Both the position numbers and the translations under genes were made by a program. A model generated the notes under the pieces. The model did no database searches. It was not told the DNA's origin and was given only the letters and a program-made list of their open reading frames with translations. A stretch of 64,000 nt of DNA from positions 62,001 through 126,000 of the forward strand of contig QAZA01000001.1 in assembly GCA_003054695.1 (NCBI GenBank), in the 5' to 3' direction. Shown in pieces: positions 17,536-25,863 of the stretch; position 1 is the first letter of the stretch; the number at the start of each line of letters is the position of its first letter. This stretch comes from Verrucomicrobia bacterium LW23 (GTDB taxonomy: Bacteria; Verrucomicrobiota; Verrucomicrobiia; Methylacidiphilales; UBA1321).

Positions 17536-18549
17536 ATGTCGAACAACTCATCTCATTTGCAAACGGACATATGTTTGAAAAAGGTGAGAACGGGCAAGGA
17601 CCTTATTCTGGCGACGAAACCTTTTGCTGTAGACGATGCCTTGACAAGCTGGTGGGTGATTCTTTCCACTGTATTTTTATACCTTACCGCTGTTGTTATT
17701 GTGCTGCGCACCGTTCAGCTGCCCATCCAGCTGTTGTTCAGCGTGTTGACTGGACTTCTTATCGTAAGACTCTTTGTCATCAACCATGACCTGCAGCACC
17801 AGACGCTCCTGCCTAAATCCTGGCTGGCAGGCGTCGTCATGCGGGTGATGGGAATATGGTTGCTCAGCCCCACCAGCATCTGGAAAAGTTCACATAATCA
17901 CCATCACAAGCATAATTCCAGGATGCGAGGATCTCAAATCGGTTCATTTCCGGTGATGACTAAAGAACTTTTTGAGGCGTCGTCCAGGGCGGTGCAGCGA
18001 CAGTATTTGTTGATGCGCCATCCACTTACTATCCTGTTTGGTTATATCTCCGCATTTCTCCTGGGGATGTGTTTGTTTCCTTTCGTGTCAAAGCCACGGG
18101 AGCATTTTGATTGCTTCATTGCTTTGGCCGCTCACTTTGCATTCGGTGCTTTTCTCATCTGCGTCTTCGGCTGGTCGACGTGGATGTATGCACAGGTGTT
18201 TCCGTGTTTTATAGCTTATGGTTTGGGAGCTTATCTGTTTTACGCGCAGCATAATTTTCCTGGTGTCACGTTTCTGGACGGCCAGGGATGGACGTATGAA
18301 AAAGCGGCTATGGAATCCTCCAGTTATATGAAGATGGGTCTAGTTATGGCATGGTTTACAGGAAACATCGGCTACCATCACATCCACCATCTCAATGCGC
18401 ATATCCCTTTTTATCGTCTTCCGGAGGTATGGAGGAAGGTGCCGGAATTGCAAAGAGCCAGGACAACATCGCTGCATCCCTATGATATAATCCGATGTTT
18501 GCGCCTTAAAGTGTGGGACGCAAAGGCGCAGAAAATGGTGGCGCTCTAA
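17536..18549 (+). CDS. Membrane fatty-acid desaturase
   Basis: A 337-residue integral membrane di-iron desaturase. The three histidine clusters are visible: HDLQHQ (about residue 84), HNHHHKHN (about 120) and GYHHIHHL (about 280). They are separated by four to five hydrophobic spans. Such enzymes introduce double bases of unsaturation, that is cis double bonds, into membrane acyl chains, commonly in response to cold or membrane stress. The gene is visibly less GC-rich than those before it, a possible sign of transfer. It ends 47 bp before LpxD on the same strand, so the two are probably co-transcribed. No ribosome-binding site supports the ATG at 17536, but the next in-frame Met would remove conserved sequence. 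Confidence 0.87.
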   Translation: MSNNSSHLQTDICLKKVRTGKDLILATKPFAVDDALTSWWVILSTVFLYLTAVVIVLRTVQLPIQLLFSVLTGLLIVRLFVINHDLQHQTLLPKSWLAGVVMRVMGIWLLSPTSIWKSSHNHHHKHNSRMRGSQIGSFPVMTKELFEASSRAVQRQYLLMRHPLTILFGYISAFLLGMCLFPFVSKPREHFDCFIALAAHFAFGAFLICVFGWSTWMYAQVFPCFIAYGLGAYLFYAQHNFPGVTFLDGQGWTYEKAAMESSSYMKMGLVMAWFTGNIGYHHIHHLNAHIPFYRLPEVWRKVPELQRARTTSLHPYDIIRCLRLKVWDAKAQKMVAL

Positions 18550-18596
18550 AGCTTTTCAGAAAGTCAGTCCTTAACACTTACCGGTTGCCGCTAATT

Positions 18597-19616
18597 ATGT
18601 TTACAGTTCTGGATATCGCGAAAGCCATTGATGGCAAAGTTATCGGTGACGAAGCAATCGAGATCGTTGGGATCGCGTCCATAGACCAGGCGAGCGAAGG
18701 CGACCTTACTTTTGCCGAGGCCGAGCCGTATCTCACGGCAAGTGCGGAGGGTAACGCCAGCGCAATCATCGTCCCTTCAGGCTTTACCCGGTCGTCAAAG
18801 ACGCTCATCCAGGTGCGGAATCCCCGCGTCGCCATTGCCATAGCGCTGTCGCTTCTCTATCCGACGGAGACGCTGCCACCCGGCATTCATCCCAGCGCGA
18901 TGATTGATACCACGGCCTACATCGATCCCAGCGCTCACATAGGGCCGCACTGCGTGATTGGGAGGGACGTCCACCTCGGTGCGCGTACCGTCCTGATGGG
19001 AGGAAACCATATCGGCGCCGCAAGCGTCCTGAGGAGTGACGTTTGCCTGCACCCCAACGTCGTGGTTTACGCGAGGACGCGAATTGGGTATCGAGTCACC
19101 ATCCATGCCGGTACGACGATCGGCTCCGATGGATATGGCTATGTATTCGACCAGGGGCGACATCGGAAAGTGCCTCAGATTGGGCACGTGGTGATTGGCG
19201 ATGATGTTGAAATCGGGGCAAACGCGGCGATTGACCGGGGAGCGCTTGGCGCCACTGTCATCGGCGCGGGCACCAAGATCGATAACCTGGTTCATGTCGC
19301 ACACAACGTCACGATGGGACGGCACTGCCTTGTCCTGGGGCAAGTTGGCTTTGCCGGCAGCACCCAGTTGGGAGATTACGTTGTGGTTGCATCGCAGTCC
19401 GGCATCTCGGGGCATCTCAAACTGGGAGATCGATCCACTGTTGGAGCAAAGTCCGGCGTTATGCGCGACGTTCCGGAAGGCGAAACCGTCCTTGGTCACC
19501 CCGCTGTTTCGGCCATCCAGGCAAAGCGTCAATGGGTCGCCACGGCGCAACTGCCTGCCGCCATGCGTAGGCTCGGTGCGTTAGAAAAGGGAGTGGCCAA
19601 AAATGATAAGGGTTGA
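18597..19616 (+). CDS. lpxD: UDP-3-O-acylglucosamine N-acyltransferase
   Basis: A 339-residue enzyme that adds the N-linked acyl chain to UDP-3-O-acyl-glucosamine in lipid A synthesis. The N-terminal LpxD domain (MFTVLDIAKAIDGKVIGDEA) precedes a left-handed beta-helix built from hexapeptide repeats such as IDPSAHIGPHCVIG. The catalytic histidine region reads IDNLVHVAHNVTMG. The frame is open upstream from 18513, but MFTVLDIAKA at 18597 is the conserved start. It lies outside the usual bamA-lpxD-fabZ-lpxA cluster and directly after a desaturase. It may therefore be a second copy dedicated to remodelled lipid A, though a single dispersed copy cannot be excluded. Confidence 0.92.
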   Translation: MFTVLDIAKAIDGKVIGDEAIEIVGIASIDQASEGDLTFAEAEPYLTASAEGNASAIIVPSGFTRSSKTLIQVRNPRVAIAIALSLLYPTETLPPGIHPSAMIDTTAYIDPSAHIGPHCVIGRDVHLGARTVLMGGNHIGAASVLRSDVCLHPNVVVYARTRIGYRVTIHAGTTIGSDGYGYVFDQGRHRKVPQIGHVVIGDDVEIGANAAIDRGALGATVIGAGTKIDNLVHVAHNVTMGRHCLVLGQVGFAGSTQLGDYVVVASQSGISGHLKLGDRSTVGAKSGVMRDVPEGETVLGHPAVSAIQAKRQWVATAQLPAAMRRLGALEKGVAKNDKG

Positions 19617-19737
19617 CAGCTTTCAGGATAATGGTGCAGTGTACTCGAAAGGGTTTCGGATCTGCCTGGATTCCGGAAGTCAGTGGTGGAGGTAGGGTCG
19701 CCTCTGTATGGCATTGCCATGCTTGTGAGGACCCAAA

Positions 19738-20217
19738 ATGACCCTATTTTCTGCCCTTTGCCTTTGTTTTTCGGGTGTTATCATCTCCTTTGCGGCGGGT
19801 GTCTATGCAAAAGGGCTGGCTGGTTCGGATAAGGATTATGTTGCGTCGCTGAATCGGCATTATCCGTCATTCATATTGTTGTTTGGAATTTTTGCGTTCT
19901 GTGTTTGCGCAATCGGAGTAACCTCCTTAGCAAAAGCATTTCATGGGAGTGCTGTGCCTTTTTCCGAGATTTGGATCGCGACGGGAGGTTTTGTTGTATG
20001 GATTGTTGCGACTTACCTGGGATGGCGATTGTCGGCAACTGAACGAACGGGAAAAGTTCTCGTACTATCCGCTACATTTTTAGGCATCTCATGGTGGGCG
20101 ACGAAGGAAGGTGAGCTTTCGAGTGACGCCCTCTTCCTATTAGTGGGATTTGTTATCTGGGCTCCCGTTTATCTGTTTGTAGGAAGCGGCGCAGGCTCTT
20201 CGAAAGCCGCACGCTAA
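19738..20217 (+). CDS. Hypothetical four-span membrane protein
   Basis: A 159-residue protein with hydrophobic spans at about residues 4-24, 43-65, 80-98 and 108-150, the last long enough for two spans. It is preceded by GAGGA about 7 bp upstream of the ATG, so the start is well supported. No family is recognised. It lies between lpxD and the Mrp operon on the same strand, 62 bp before mrpA, and shares the lower GC content of this block. It could be a small accessory of either neighbour, but the sequence gives no direct evidence. Confidence 0.6.
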   Translation: MTLFSALCLCFSGVIISFAAGVYAKGLAGSDKDYVASLNRHYPSFILLFGIFAFCVCAIGVTSLAKAFHGSAVPFSEIWIATGGFVVWIVATYLGWRLSATERTGKVLVLSATFLGISWWATKEGELSSDALFLLVGFVIWAPVYLFVGSGAGSSKAAR

Positions 20218-20278
20218 AGTTGGTAAATGTCATATACAGGTTGCGCAGGCAAGTTTTGCGTCACTGTCGTGGATTGTT

Positions 20279-23041
20279 ATGGAATTTTTTCTGATTGGTC
20301 TTGTTGCTATCGGTGTTGGGACTGTCATCTGGCCCTATGTTGCCAAGACGTCCGCACCCTGGGCAGGCTGGCTTTCCGCGGTTGCGCCGGCCGCCATTTT
20401 TCTGTGGTTGCTTACACAGGCGGGGCCGATCGCGAAGGGGGAGATTCCTTCCTGGTCTGGGCAATGGGTTCCGCAACTGAATGTTGCGCTCTCATTCAGG
20501 CTTGATGGTCTGGGGCTTCTCCTTTCCCTGCTCATTAGCGGGATAGGCTTTTTGATCCTCATCTATGGGGGTGCTTATCTTAAAGGCTCGCCGCATGCAG
20601 TTCCCTTTTTTGTGTATATCCAGCTTTTTATGCTGGCGATGCTGGGTGTTGCCTCGTCTGGCCATTTGCTTGTGCTCTTTATATTCTGGGAACTTACAAG
20701 TCTTGCGAGTTATCTTCTGATTGGATTGTCTCATAGCGAGCTGAAGGCACGTAAGGCAGCGCTTCGTGCGTTGTTCGTTACCGGGGCGGGTGGCCTTGCT
20801 CTCATGGCGGGGATTCTGTTGCTGGGACTGGCTGGCGGTAGCTTCGATCTCCATATTTTGCAGCAGAATGGGGATGCGGTGCGGAACAGTCCTCTCTATC
20901 CGGCCATCTTTGTCCTGGTGATTTTCGGCACCTTCACAAAATCCGCGCAGGTGCCGTTCCACTTCTGGCTTCCCGATGCGATGGCGGCTCCCACTCCCGT
21001 CAGTGCCTATCTCCATTCCGCAACGATGGTGAAAGCGGGCATTTTTCTTCTGGCCAAGCTGTTCCCTGTTCTTGGTGGGACAGCGGTCTGGCACGATACG
21101 CTGACCCTGACGGGCGCTGCGACGATGCTGCTTGGCGCCGTACTGGCACTCGCACAGACGGATTTAAAGCGCTTGCTTGCCTACTCGACCATGAGCGCGC
21201 TTGGCACGCTGGTGATGTTGCTGGGCATTGGTACTGAGCTTGCAGTGACGGCCGCAATGCTCTTTCTGGTCGTCCATGCCTTGTATAAGGCGCCCCTCTT
21301 CATGATAGCCGGCGTTGTCGACAAAGCGGCGGGTACGCGTGACATCACTCAGCTGGATGGGCTGGGCTGCCAGATGCCTTTCCTGGCCGGTGCGGCAGCG
21401 CTGGCCGCATTCTCGATGTCGGGTATTCCGCCCTTTATCGGCTTTATAGGAAAGGAACTGCTGTACGAAGCGGAGATCAATGCGGGCGGATATGCCGTCC
21501 TGGTCACGTGCCTGGGCTTTGCGGCTAATGCGATTAATGTTACAGTGGCATTGAAAGTCGGTATCTCCCCTTTTCGTCATCGCGGACGTTTGCGTGAGAT
21601 TAACCCCAAGGCGCGAAATCTGACGCTTTTGATCGGCCCCATTCTGCTTGCCGTGGCCGGGACGATAGTGGGAATCTTTCCCGCCATTCTTGGCGATGGC
21701 CTTATCCATGCTGCTGTACGGGATGTGACTCGTCATGAGCCGCATGTTCATCTGAAGCTGTGGCACGGTTTCAACTGGGTACTTGCGCTTAGCGCGGTGA
21801 CTGTCGCCGTGGGAGTCATTCTCTATATATTCCGTGATACAGTACGTGCGCTTGCCCGTGTGGCGGTGCATTGCTTCCCCGCCACGGCGTCGGAGATGTT
21901 TGACGCTACTCTGGCCGCCATCATTCGCCTTTCCGCATCCATTACCCGGTGGATTCAGCATGGAAATCTTCGGCTTTATGTCGCCGTGGTTCTCGTCTGT
22001 CTGTGCGGGCTGGTCATTGCTGCGCTGGCCTCCACGCCATGGACGCTGGCGGTACCGGGCAGCGCGGTTCGCCTGGTCCCGATGGGAATCGCGCTTTTGA
22101 TTGTCGTTTCCGGAATTACGGCCATCCAGTCCCACAGCACGGTGATGGCAGTGCTCGCCATGGGGGGCGTGGGCCTTGGCGTGGCCTTGTTGTTTGCTTT
22201 CTTTGGCGCTCCCGATCTTGCGTTGACCCAGTTGCTGGTGGAGATCCTCACGCTTGTGCTTTGCGCTCTGGTGTTTCGCCAGCTGCCAGCCATTCGGGCC
22301 ATCTCTTCTGCTTCCGAGAGGAATATTGATCTGATCCTCTCTGCTGTTGCGGGGGCTGCCGTTACGATTGCCCTGCTTGCGGTGCGGTCCGCTCCCGCGC
22401 TGGATTCAGGCCGGGTGTCGGCGGATATGGCGGCGAAAAGCCTCCCTGAGGCGAACGGCATGAACGTCGTCAATGTAATCCTGGTCGATTTCCGGGCGTT
22501 AGATACGCTGGGCGAGATTGCTGTGCTGGCAATCGCGGGCATGGGTGTCGCCGCGCTGCTCCTCGGTTCGGGACGGCGCGATTTGCGCGCGGAGCTGGCA
22601 ATTGCGACGCCTCTGTTCCGAACGTCCGTTACGTGGCTTACGCCGCTGCTGCTGTTTATGTCTGTCGTCCTGCTTTTCCGCGGGCACAATGAGCCGGGAG
22701 GAGGGTTTACCGGCGGACTCCTCGCCGCATCGGCGCTTCTCCTCAAGAGGCTGGCCGAATCCGATCGCCCGCTCCATGGCAATCGGACGCCATTGCTTCT
22801 TATCGCCGGCGGTTTATCTGCGGCCGCTATCAGCGCCGTACCAGCGCTGTTCTTCCAGAAGACGTTCATGAGCGGGTTCTGGCTGGAGGGATCTGTCTGG
22901 CTGCCGTTTGTTGGCAAAACCAAGTTTGGAACTCCATTCCTGTTTGATGTCGGCGTCTATTTCGTCGTGATCGGCGTCTGCCTGCTGATCCTGACCCGCC
23001 TGCTGCGAACCGAAGAACCCAGGAAAGTCCGGGTTGCCTGA
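20279..23041 (+). CDS. mrpA: Mrp-type Na+/H+ antiporter, fused subunits A and B
   Basis: A 920-residue inner-membrane protein. The first 500 residues are the NuoL-like proton channel of MrpA, including GTFTKSAQVPFHFWLPDAM near residue 220 and LHSATMVKAGIFLL. Residues about 600-780 are the MbhD/MbhE-like middle part (FGAPDLALTQLLVEILTLVL). From about residue 780 the sequence is MrpB (SVTWLTPLLLFMSVVLLFRG, then HNEPGGGFTGGLLAASALLL). The fusion of A and B, as in PhaAB-type systems, explains the absence of a separate mrpB. The complex uses the proton gradient to expel Na+ and so supports alkali and salt tolerance. It is the first gene of a tight operon running to 25833. Confidence 0.95.
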   Translation: MEFFLIGLVAIGVGTVIWPYVAKTSAPWAGWLSAVAPAAIFLWLLTQAGPIAKGEIPSWSGQWVPQLNVALSFRLDGLGLLLSLLISGIGFLILIYGGAYLKGSPHAVPFFVYIQLFMLAMLGVASSGHLLVLFIFWELTSLASYLLIGLSHSELKARKAALRALFVTGAGGLALMAGILLLGLAGGSFDLHILQQNGDAVRNSPLYPAIFVLVIFGTFTKSAQVPFHFWLPDAMAAPTPVSAYLHSATMVKAGIFLLAKLFPVLGGTAVWHDTLTLTGAATMLLGAVLALAQTDLKRLLAYSTMSALGTLVMLLGIGTELAVTAAMLFLVVHALYKAPLFMIAGVVDKAAGTRDITQLDGLGCQMPFLAGAAALAAFSMSGIPPFIGFIGKELLYEAEINAGGYAVLVTCLGFAANAINVTVALKVGISPFRHRGRLREINPKARNLTLLIGPILLAVAGTIVGIFPAILGDGLIHAAVRDVTRHEPHVHLKLWHGFNWVLALSAVTVAVGVILYIFRDTVRALARVAVHCFPATASEMFDATLAAIIRLSASITRWIQHGNLRLYVAVVLVCLCGLVIAALASTPWTLAVPGSAVRLVPMGIALLIVVSGITAIQSHSTVMAVLAMGGVGLGVALLFAFFGAPDLALTQLLVEILTLVLCALVFRQLPAIRAISSASERNIDLILSAVAGAAVTIALLAVRSAPALDSGRVSADMAAKSLPEANGMNVVNVILVDFRALDTLGEIAVLAIAGMGVAALLLGSGRRDLRAELAIATPLFRTSVTWLTPLLLFMSVVLLFRGHNEPGGGFTGGLLAASALLLKRLAESDRPLHGNRTPLLLIAGGLSAAAISAVPALFFQKTFMSGFWLEGSVWLPFVGKTKFGTPFLFDVGVYFVVIGVCLLILTRLLRTEEPRKVRVA

Positions 23042-23066
23042 TCTCCTTTTCCCTGCTCTCCCGTTT

Positions 23067-23414
23067 ATGGAAACACTCATTATTCTTCTCGCCGGATTTC
23101 TGTTTGCGTGCGGATTCTTCCTTATCCTGCGACGCAACATCACTCAGGTGCTGATCGGAGTCCTCTTTCTCAGCCAGGCGGCCAATCTTGCGATTCTGGC
23201 GGTCTCCGGGCTGGGCACTGGAATTTCCGCCATCGTTCAGAATGGCGCCGCAAGCCCGCCGTCGGGACATGCAGACCCGCTGCCCCAGGCCCTCATTCTT
23301 ACCGCCATCGTCATTGGTTTTGGCGTGTTCTCCTTTGCCGTTGTCTTGCTTAAGAAGGCCTTTCGTGACCTGGGCACTGACGATACCGACCACCTCAATA
23401 AGGCGGATTTTTGA
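23067..23414 (+). CDS. mrpC: Mrp antiporter subunit C (NuoK-like)
   Basis: A 115-residue protein with three transmembrane segments, homologous to NuoK: METLIILLAGFLFACGFFL, then LRRNITQVLIGVLFLSQAAN and DPLPQALILTAIVIGFG. The last is a family hallmark. It starts 25 bp after the stop of the A-B fusion; the alternative start at 23034 would add residues overlapping that gene and lacks family similarity. Subunit C is a small membrane component of the antiporter. The gap to mrpD is only 4 bp. Confidence 0.93.
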   Translation: METLIILLAGFLFACGFFLILRRNITQVLIGVLFLSQAANLAILAVSGLGTGISAIVQNGAASPPSGHADPLPQALILTAIVIGFGVFSFAVVLLKKAFRDLGTDDTDHLNKADF

Positions 23415-23418
23415 TCCC

Positions 23419-24885
23419 ATGTCCCGATTCCCTCTCTACATCTTTCTCCTGATTCCCCTTTCGGCGGCGATCACCCTGATCCTGTTGCAGGGCCGGGCTG
23501 TCGCGCAGAGATGGGTCTCAGTCTCCTCTGCCGCACTGCTGAGCGCGACCGGCTTCCTGCTCATTGAAACGGTAAGGGCGTCAGGTCCCGTAATCCTCGA
23601 CGCTGGCGGCTGGGCTGCGCCGGTTGGCATACGTCTGCAGGCGGACATGCTTTCGGCCATGATGGTCACCATTACCGGGATTGTCGGGTTCTGCGGCGCA
23701 TTACACGCAATTGCGGAGGTGCCCGCTAACGAAGAACGCCGCGGCTTTCATGCTTTCTATCAGTTCCTGCTGTTTGGTGTCTGCGGAGCGTTTCTTACCA
23801 ACGATATCTTCAACCTCTACGTCTGGTTTGAGGTTATGCTGCTGTCATCTTTCGTCCTCATCGCCCTGGGGGGTAAGAAAGCGCAAACAGAAGGAGCGGT
23901 TAAATACGTCGTTCTCAACATCGTCGCCTCTCTGATCTTCCTGCTGGGAGCCGGTATGATTTACGCCACCTTCGGCACGCTGAATTTTACGGACATTGGA
24001 GAGAGAATTGCAAGGGGAGAGGGTTCACAGGTCGGCACCCGGCTTTCCGCTGTTTTCCTGCTGCTGGCCTTTTCCGCAAAAGCTGGAGTTTTTCCGCTCT
24101 ATGCCTGGCTGCCTTCCTCTTACCATACCCCTGGGCACACGATTTCCGCCGTTTTTGCGGGGCTCCTTACCAAGGTAGGCATCTACGCCCTGATCCGCAC
24201 CTTCACGACCGCTTTTCAGTCGGAGCAGGATTTCATCTTTCCGTTGCTCTTGTGGGTTTCTCTTTTCACCATGGTAACCGGAGTGCTGGGAGCAGCGAGC
24301 CAGTTCCATACCCGGCGCATCCTCTCCTTTCACATCATCAGCCAGATTGGCTACATGACGCTCGGCCTTGCCCTTGGCACGGAAGGGGCGCTCATGGCGA
24401 CCATCTTCTACGTCATCCACCACATCCTGGTGAAGACCAACCTCTTTTTCGCTGCCGCGGCCATCGATCGGACGGGGGGAGGCGAAGACTTAAACCACAC
24501 AGGGGGGCTCTACCGAAGCGCGCCCTGGCTCGCCGGCCTGTTTCTGGTTTCAGCGCTATCACTGGGCGGCATTCCGCCGCTGTCCGGCTTCTGGGCCAAG
24601 CTGGCTCTTATCAAGGAGACCCTGGGAATGGGAGCATGGATTGCGGCCGGCATCGCCCTTGCCGTTGGCCTGCTCACGCTCTTTTCCATGACCAAAATCT
24701 GGTCCGAAGCTTTCTGGAAAGATCGACCGGAGGATACCGCACCAGCACGCGCCCTCCATTGGGGGCATGTGGTTCCAATGATCATCCTGGCCACGGCAAC
24801 GCTGATCCTCACGTTTTACCCCACCTATCTGCTGGAGCTGTCCCAGATCGCCGCGCGCCAACTCTTTATCCCGGCACGTCTATGA
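23419..24885 (+). CDS. mrpD: Mrp antiporter subunit D (NuoN/M-like)
   Basis: A 488-residue multi-spanning protein homologous to the antiporter-like subunits of complex I. Characteristic segments are NLYVWFEVMLLSSFVLIALG, AVFLLLAFSAKAGVFPLYAW and YHTPGHTISAVFAGLLTKVG. The Lys in AFSAKAGVFP and the Glu in WFEVML are the expected proton-path residues. The frame is open further upstream inside mrpC, but MSRFPLYIFLLIP at 23419 matches the family start. Its stop overlaps the mrpE start by 4 bp (ATGA), indicating translational coupling. Confidence 0.95.
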   Translation: MSRFPLYIFLLIPLSAAITLILLQGRAVAQRWVSVSSAALLSATGFLLIETVRASGPVILDAGGWAAPVGIRLQADMLSAMMVTITGIVGFCGALHAIAEVPANEERRGFHAFYQFLLFGVCGAFLTNDIFNLYVWFEVMLLSSFVLIALGGKKAQTEGAVKYVVLNIVASLIFLLGAGMIYATFGTLNFTDIGERIARGEGSQVGTRLSAVFLLLAFSAKAGVFPLYAWLPSSYHTPGHTISAVFAGLLTKVGIYALIRTFTTAFQSEQDFIFPLLLWVSLFTMVTGVLGAASQFHTRRILSFHIISQIGYMTLGLALGTEGALMATIFYVIHHILVKTNLFFAAAAIDRTGGGEDLNHTGGLYRSAPWLAGLFLVSALSLGGIPPLSGFWAKLALIKETLGMGAWIAAGIALAVGLLTLFSMTKIWSEAFWKDRPEDTAPARALHWGHVVPMIILATATLILTFYPTYLLELSQIAARQLFIPARL

Positions 24886-25238
24886 AGTCCCTCCTCCGTC
24901 GCACACTACTCCGTTTACCAAACCTGATCGTTTTCCTGCCCATCTACCTGCGCGAGATGACCCTGTCGAATCTTCGCGTTGCAGTTGATGCGCTGCGCCC
25001 CCGGCAGCACTTTACGCCAGGTTTTGTGCAGATCAACCTGCGTGGCTACGACGCCATCCAGCGTTGGGAAGCAGCATGCCTCATCTCCATGACCCCGGGT
25101 ACCCTCTCCCTCGATCTCGAAGAAGACTCCGATCTCATGCTGGTGCATTGCCTTTATCTGGAAAATCCGGATCAAACGCGTGCGGAACTGGAAACACTGC
25201 TTCGCCATGCTCTCGGCAACCCGGAACCAGCACTATGA
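24882..25238 (+). CDS. mrpE: Mrp antiporter subunit E
   Basis: A 118-residue protein of the MrpE/PhaE family. An N-terminal hydrophobic segment (LPNLIVFLPIYLREMTLSNL) is followed by a cytosolic domain with SMTPGTLSLDLEEDSDLMLV and a C-terminal HCLYLENPD. SxTPGT is the family signature. It overlaps mrpD and mrpF by 4 bp each. The length is shorter than the roughly 160 residues of the Bacillus protein, whose extra N-terminal span is absent here. Confidence 0.9.
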   Translation: MKSLLRRTLLRLPNLIVFLPIYLREMTLSNLRVAVDALRPRQHFTPGFVQINLRGYDAIQRWEAACLISMTPGTLSLDLEEDSDLMLVHCLYLENPDQTRAELETLLRHALGNPEPAL

Positions 25239-25540
25239 TACCCGGCTACGTCCTTACCATCTTTGAAGTTGTCCTCTTCATTTCGATGTCACTGTGCATC
25301 GCACGCATGATTATCGGCCCCGCCGCTGCGGATCGCATGGTGGCAATCGATCTACTGGGACTCCTTGTTGCCGTCCTCATGATGTCGCATGCCATCCGAG
25401 TGAAAGAAGAAGCCGTCCTGGACATCGTCCTCGTCTTTTCCATCGTCGCCTTCTTTGGCACCAGCGCCCTGGCCAAATATTTGCAGACGGATGCCGAAGC
25501 CCAGCCCCAACCTCAACCCCCCAACCAACGCAAAGAATGA
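25235..25540 (+). CDS. mrpF: Mrp antiporter subunit F
   Basis: A 101-residue three-span membrane protein. RMIIGPAAADRMVAIDLLGL is the MrpF signature (RxxxGPxxxDRxVAxD), followed by VLDIVLVFSIVAFFGTSALA. The Asp of the DR motif is conserved. The last 15 residues are a Pro/Gln-rich tail of low complexity. It overlaps mrpE by ATGA and mrpG by ATGA. Confidence 0.92.
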   Translation: MIPGYVLTIFEVVLFISMSLCIARMIIGPAAADRMVAIDLLGLLVAVLMMSHAIRVKEEAVLDIVLVFSIVAFFGTSALAKYLQTDAEAQPQPQPPNQRKE

Positions 25541-25833
25541 GCATCACCATTACCATTTTCCTGCTTCTCGGCGCCTTCTTTTCGCTCGTGTCTGCCCTGG
25601 GAGTGTTCCGGTTCACGGACTTCTACGCCCGAATCCACGCCGCCACCAAGGCAAGCACGTTCGGCCTGGGCTTCACCGCCATCGCCGCCGGGCTGGCGCT
25701 GGGGACGCTGTCCGCATGGCTAAAAGTTCTGGCCACCATCGCCTTCCTCTTCATCACCCTGCCCATAGCCGCCCATCTCCTGGGCAGATCCGTACGCACA
25801 AGGGAGGAGCATCAGAAATCCAGACATGGATAA
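25537..25833 (+). CDS. mrpG: Mrp antiporter subunit G
   Basis: A 98-residue protein with three hydrophobic spans. LVSALGVFRFTDFYARIHAA followed by TKASTFG is the MrpG/PhaG signature (GxxRxPDxYxRxHAATK). This completes the set A/B-C-D-E-F-G, so the antiporter should be functional. The stop codon is 30 bp before the FIST-cyclase gene on the same strand, with no terminator between. Confidence 0.93.
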   Translation: MSITITIFLLLGAFFSLVSALGVFRFTDFYARIHAATKASTFGLGFTAIAAGLALGTLSAWLKVLATIAFLFITLPIAAHLLGRSVRTREEHQKSRHG

Positions 25834-25863
25834 AACGCTTGGACATATGCGAACCTTCTCCGT

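Noticed and set aside
17193-17546. 117-codon minus-strand frame upstream of the desaturase
   Set aside because: It overlaps the desaturase start, has no recognisable motif and no ribosome-binding site.
19613-19650. TTGACA with GATAAT after lpxD as a promoter for the small membrane protein
   Set aside because: The two boxes are only 10 bp apart, too close for a sigma-70 promoter, and no other -10 lies at 16-18 bp.
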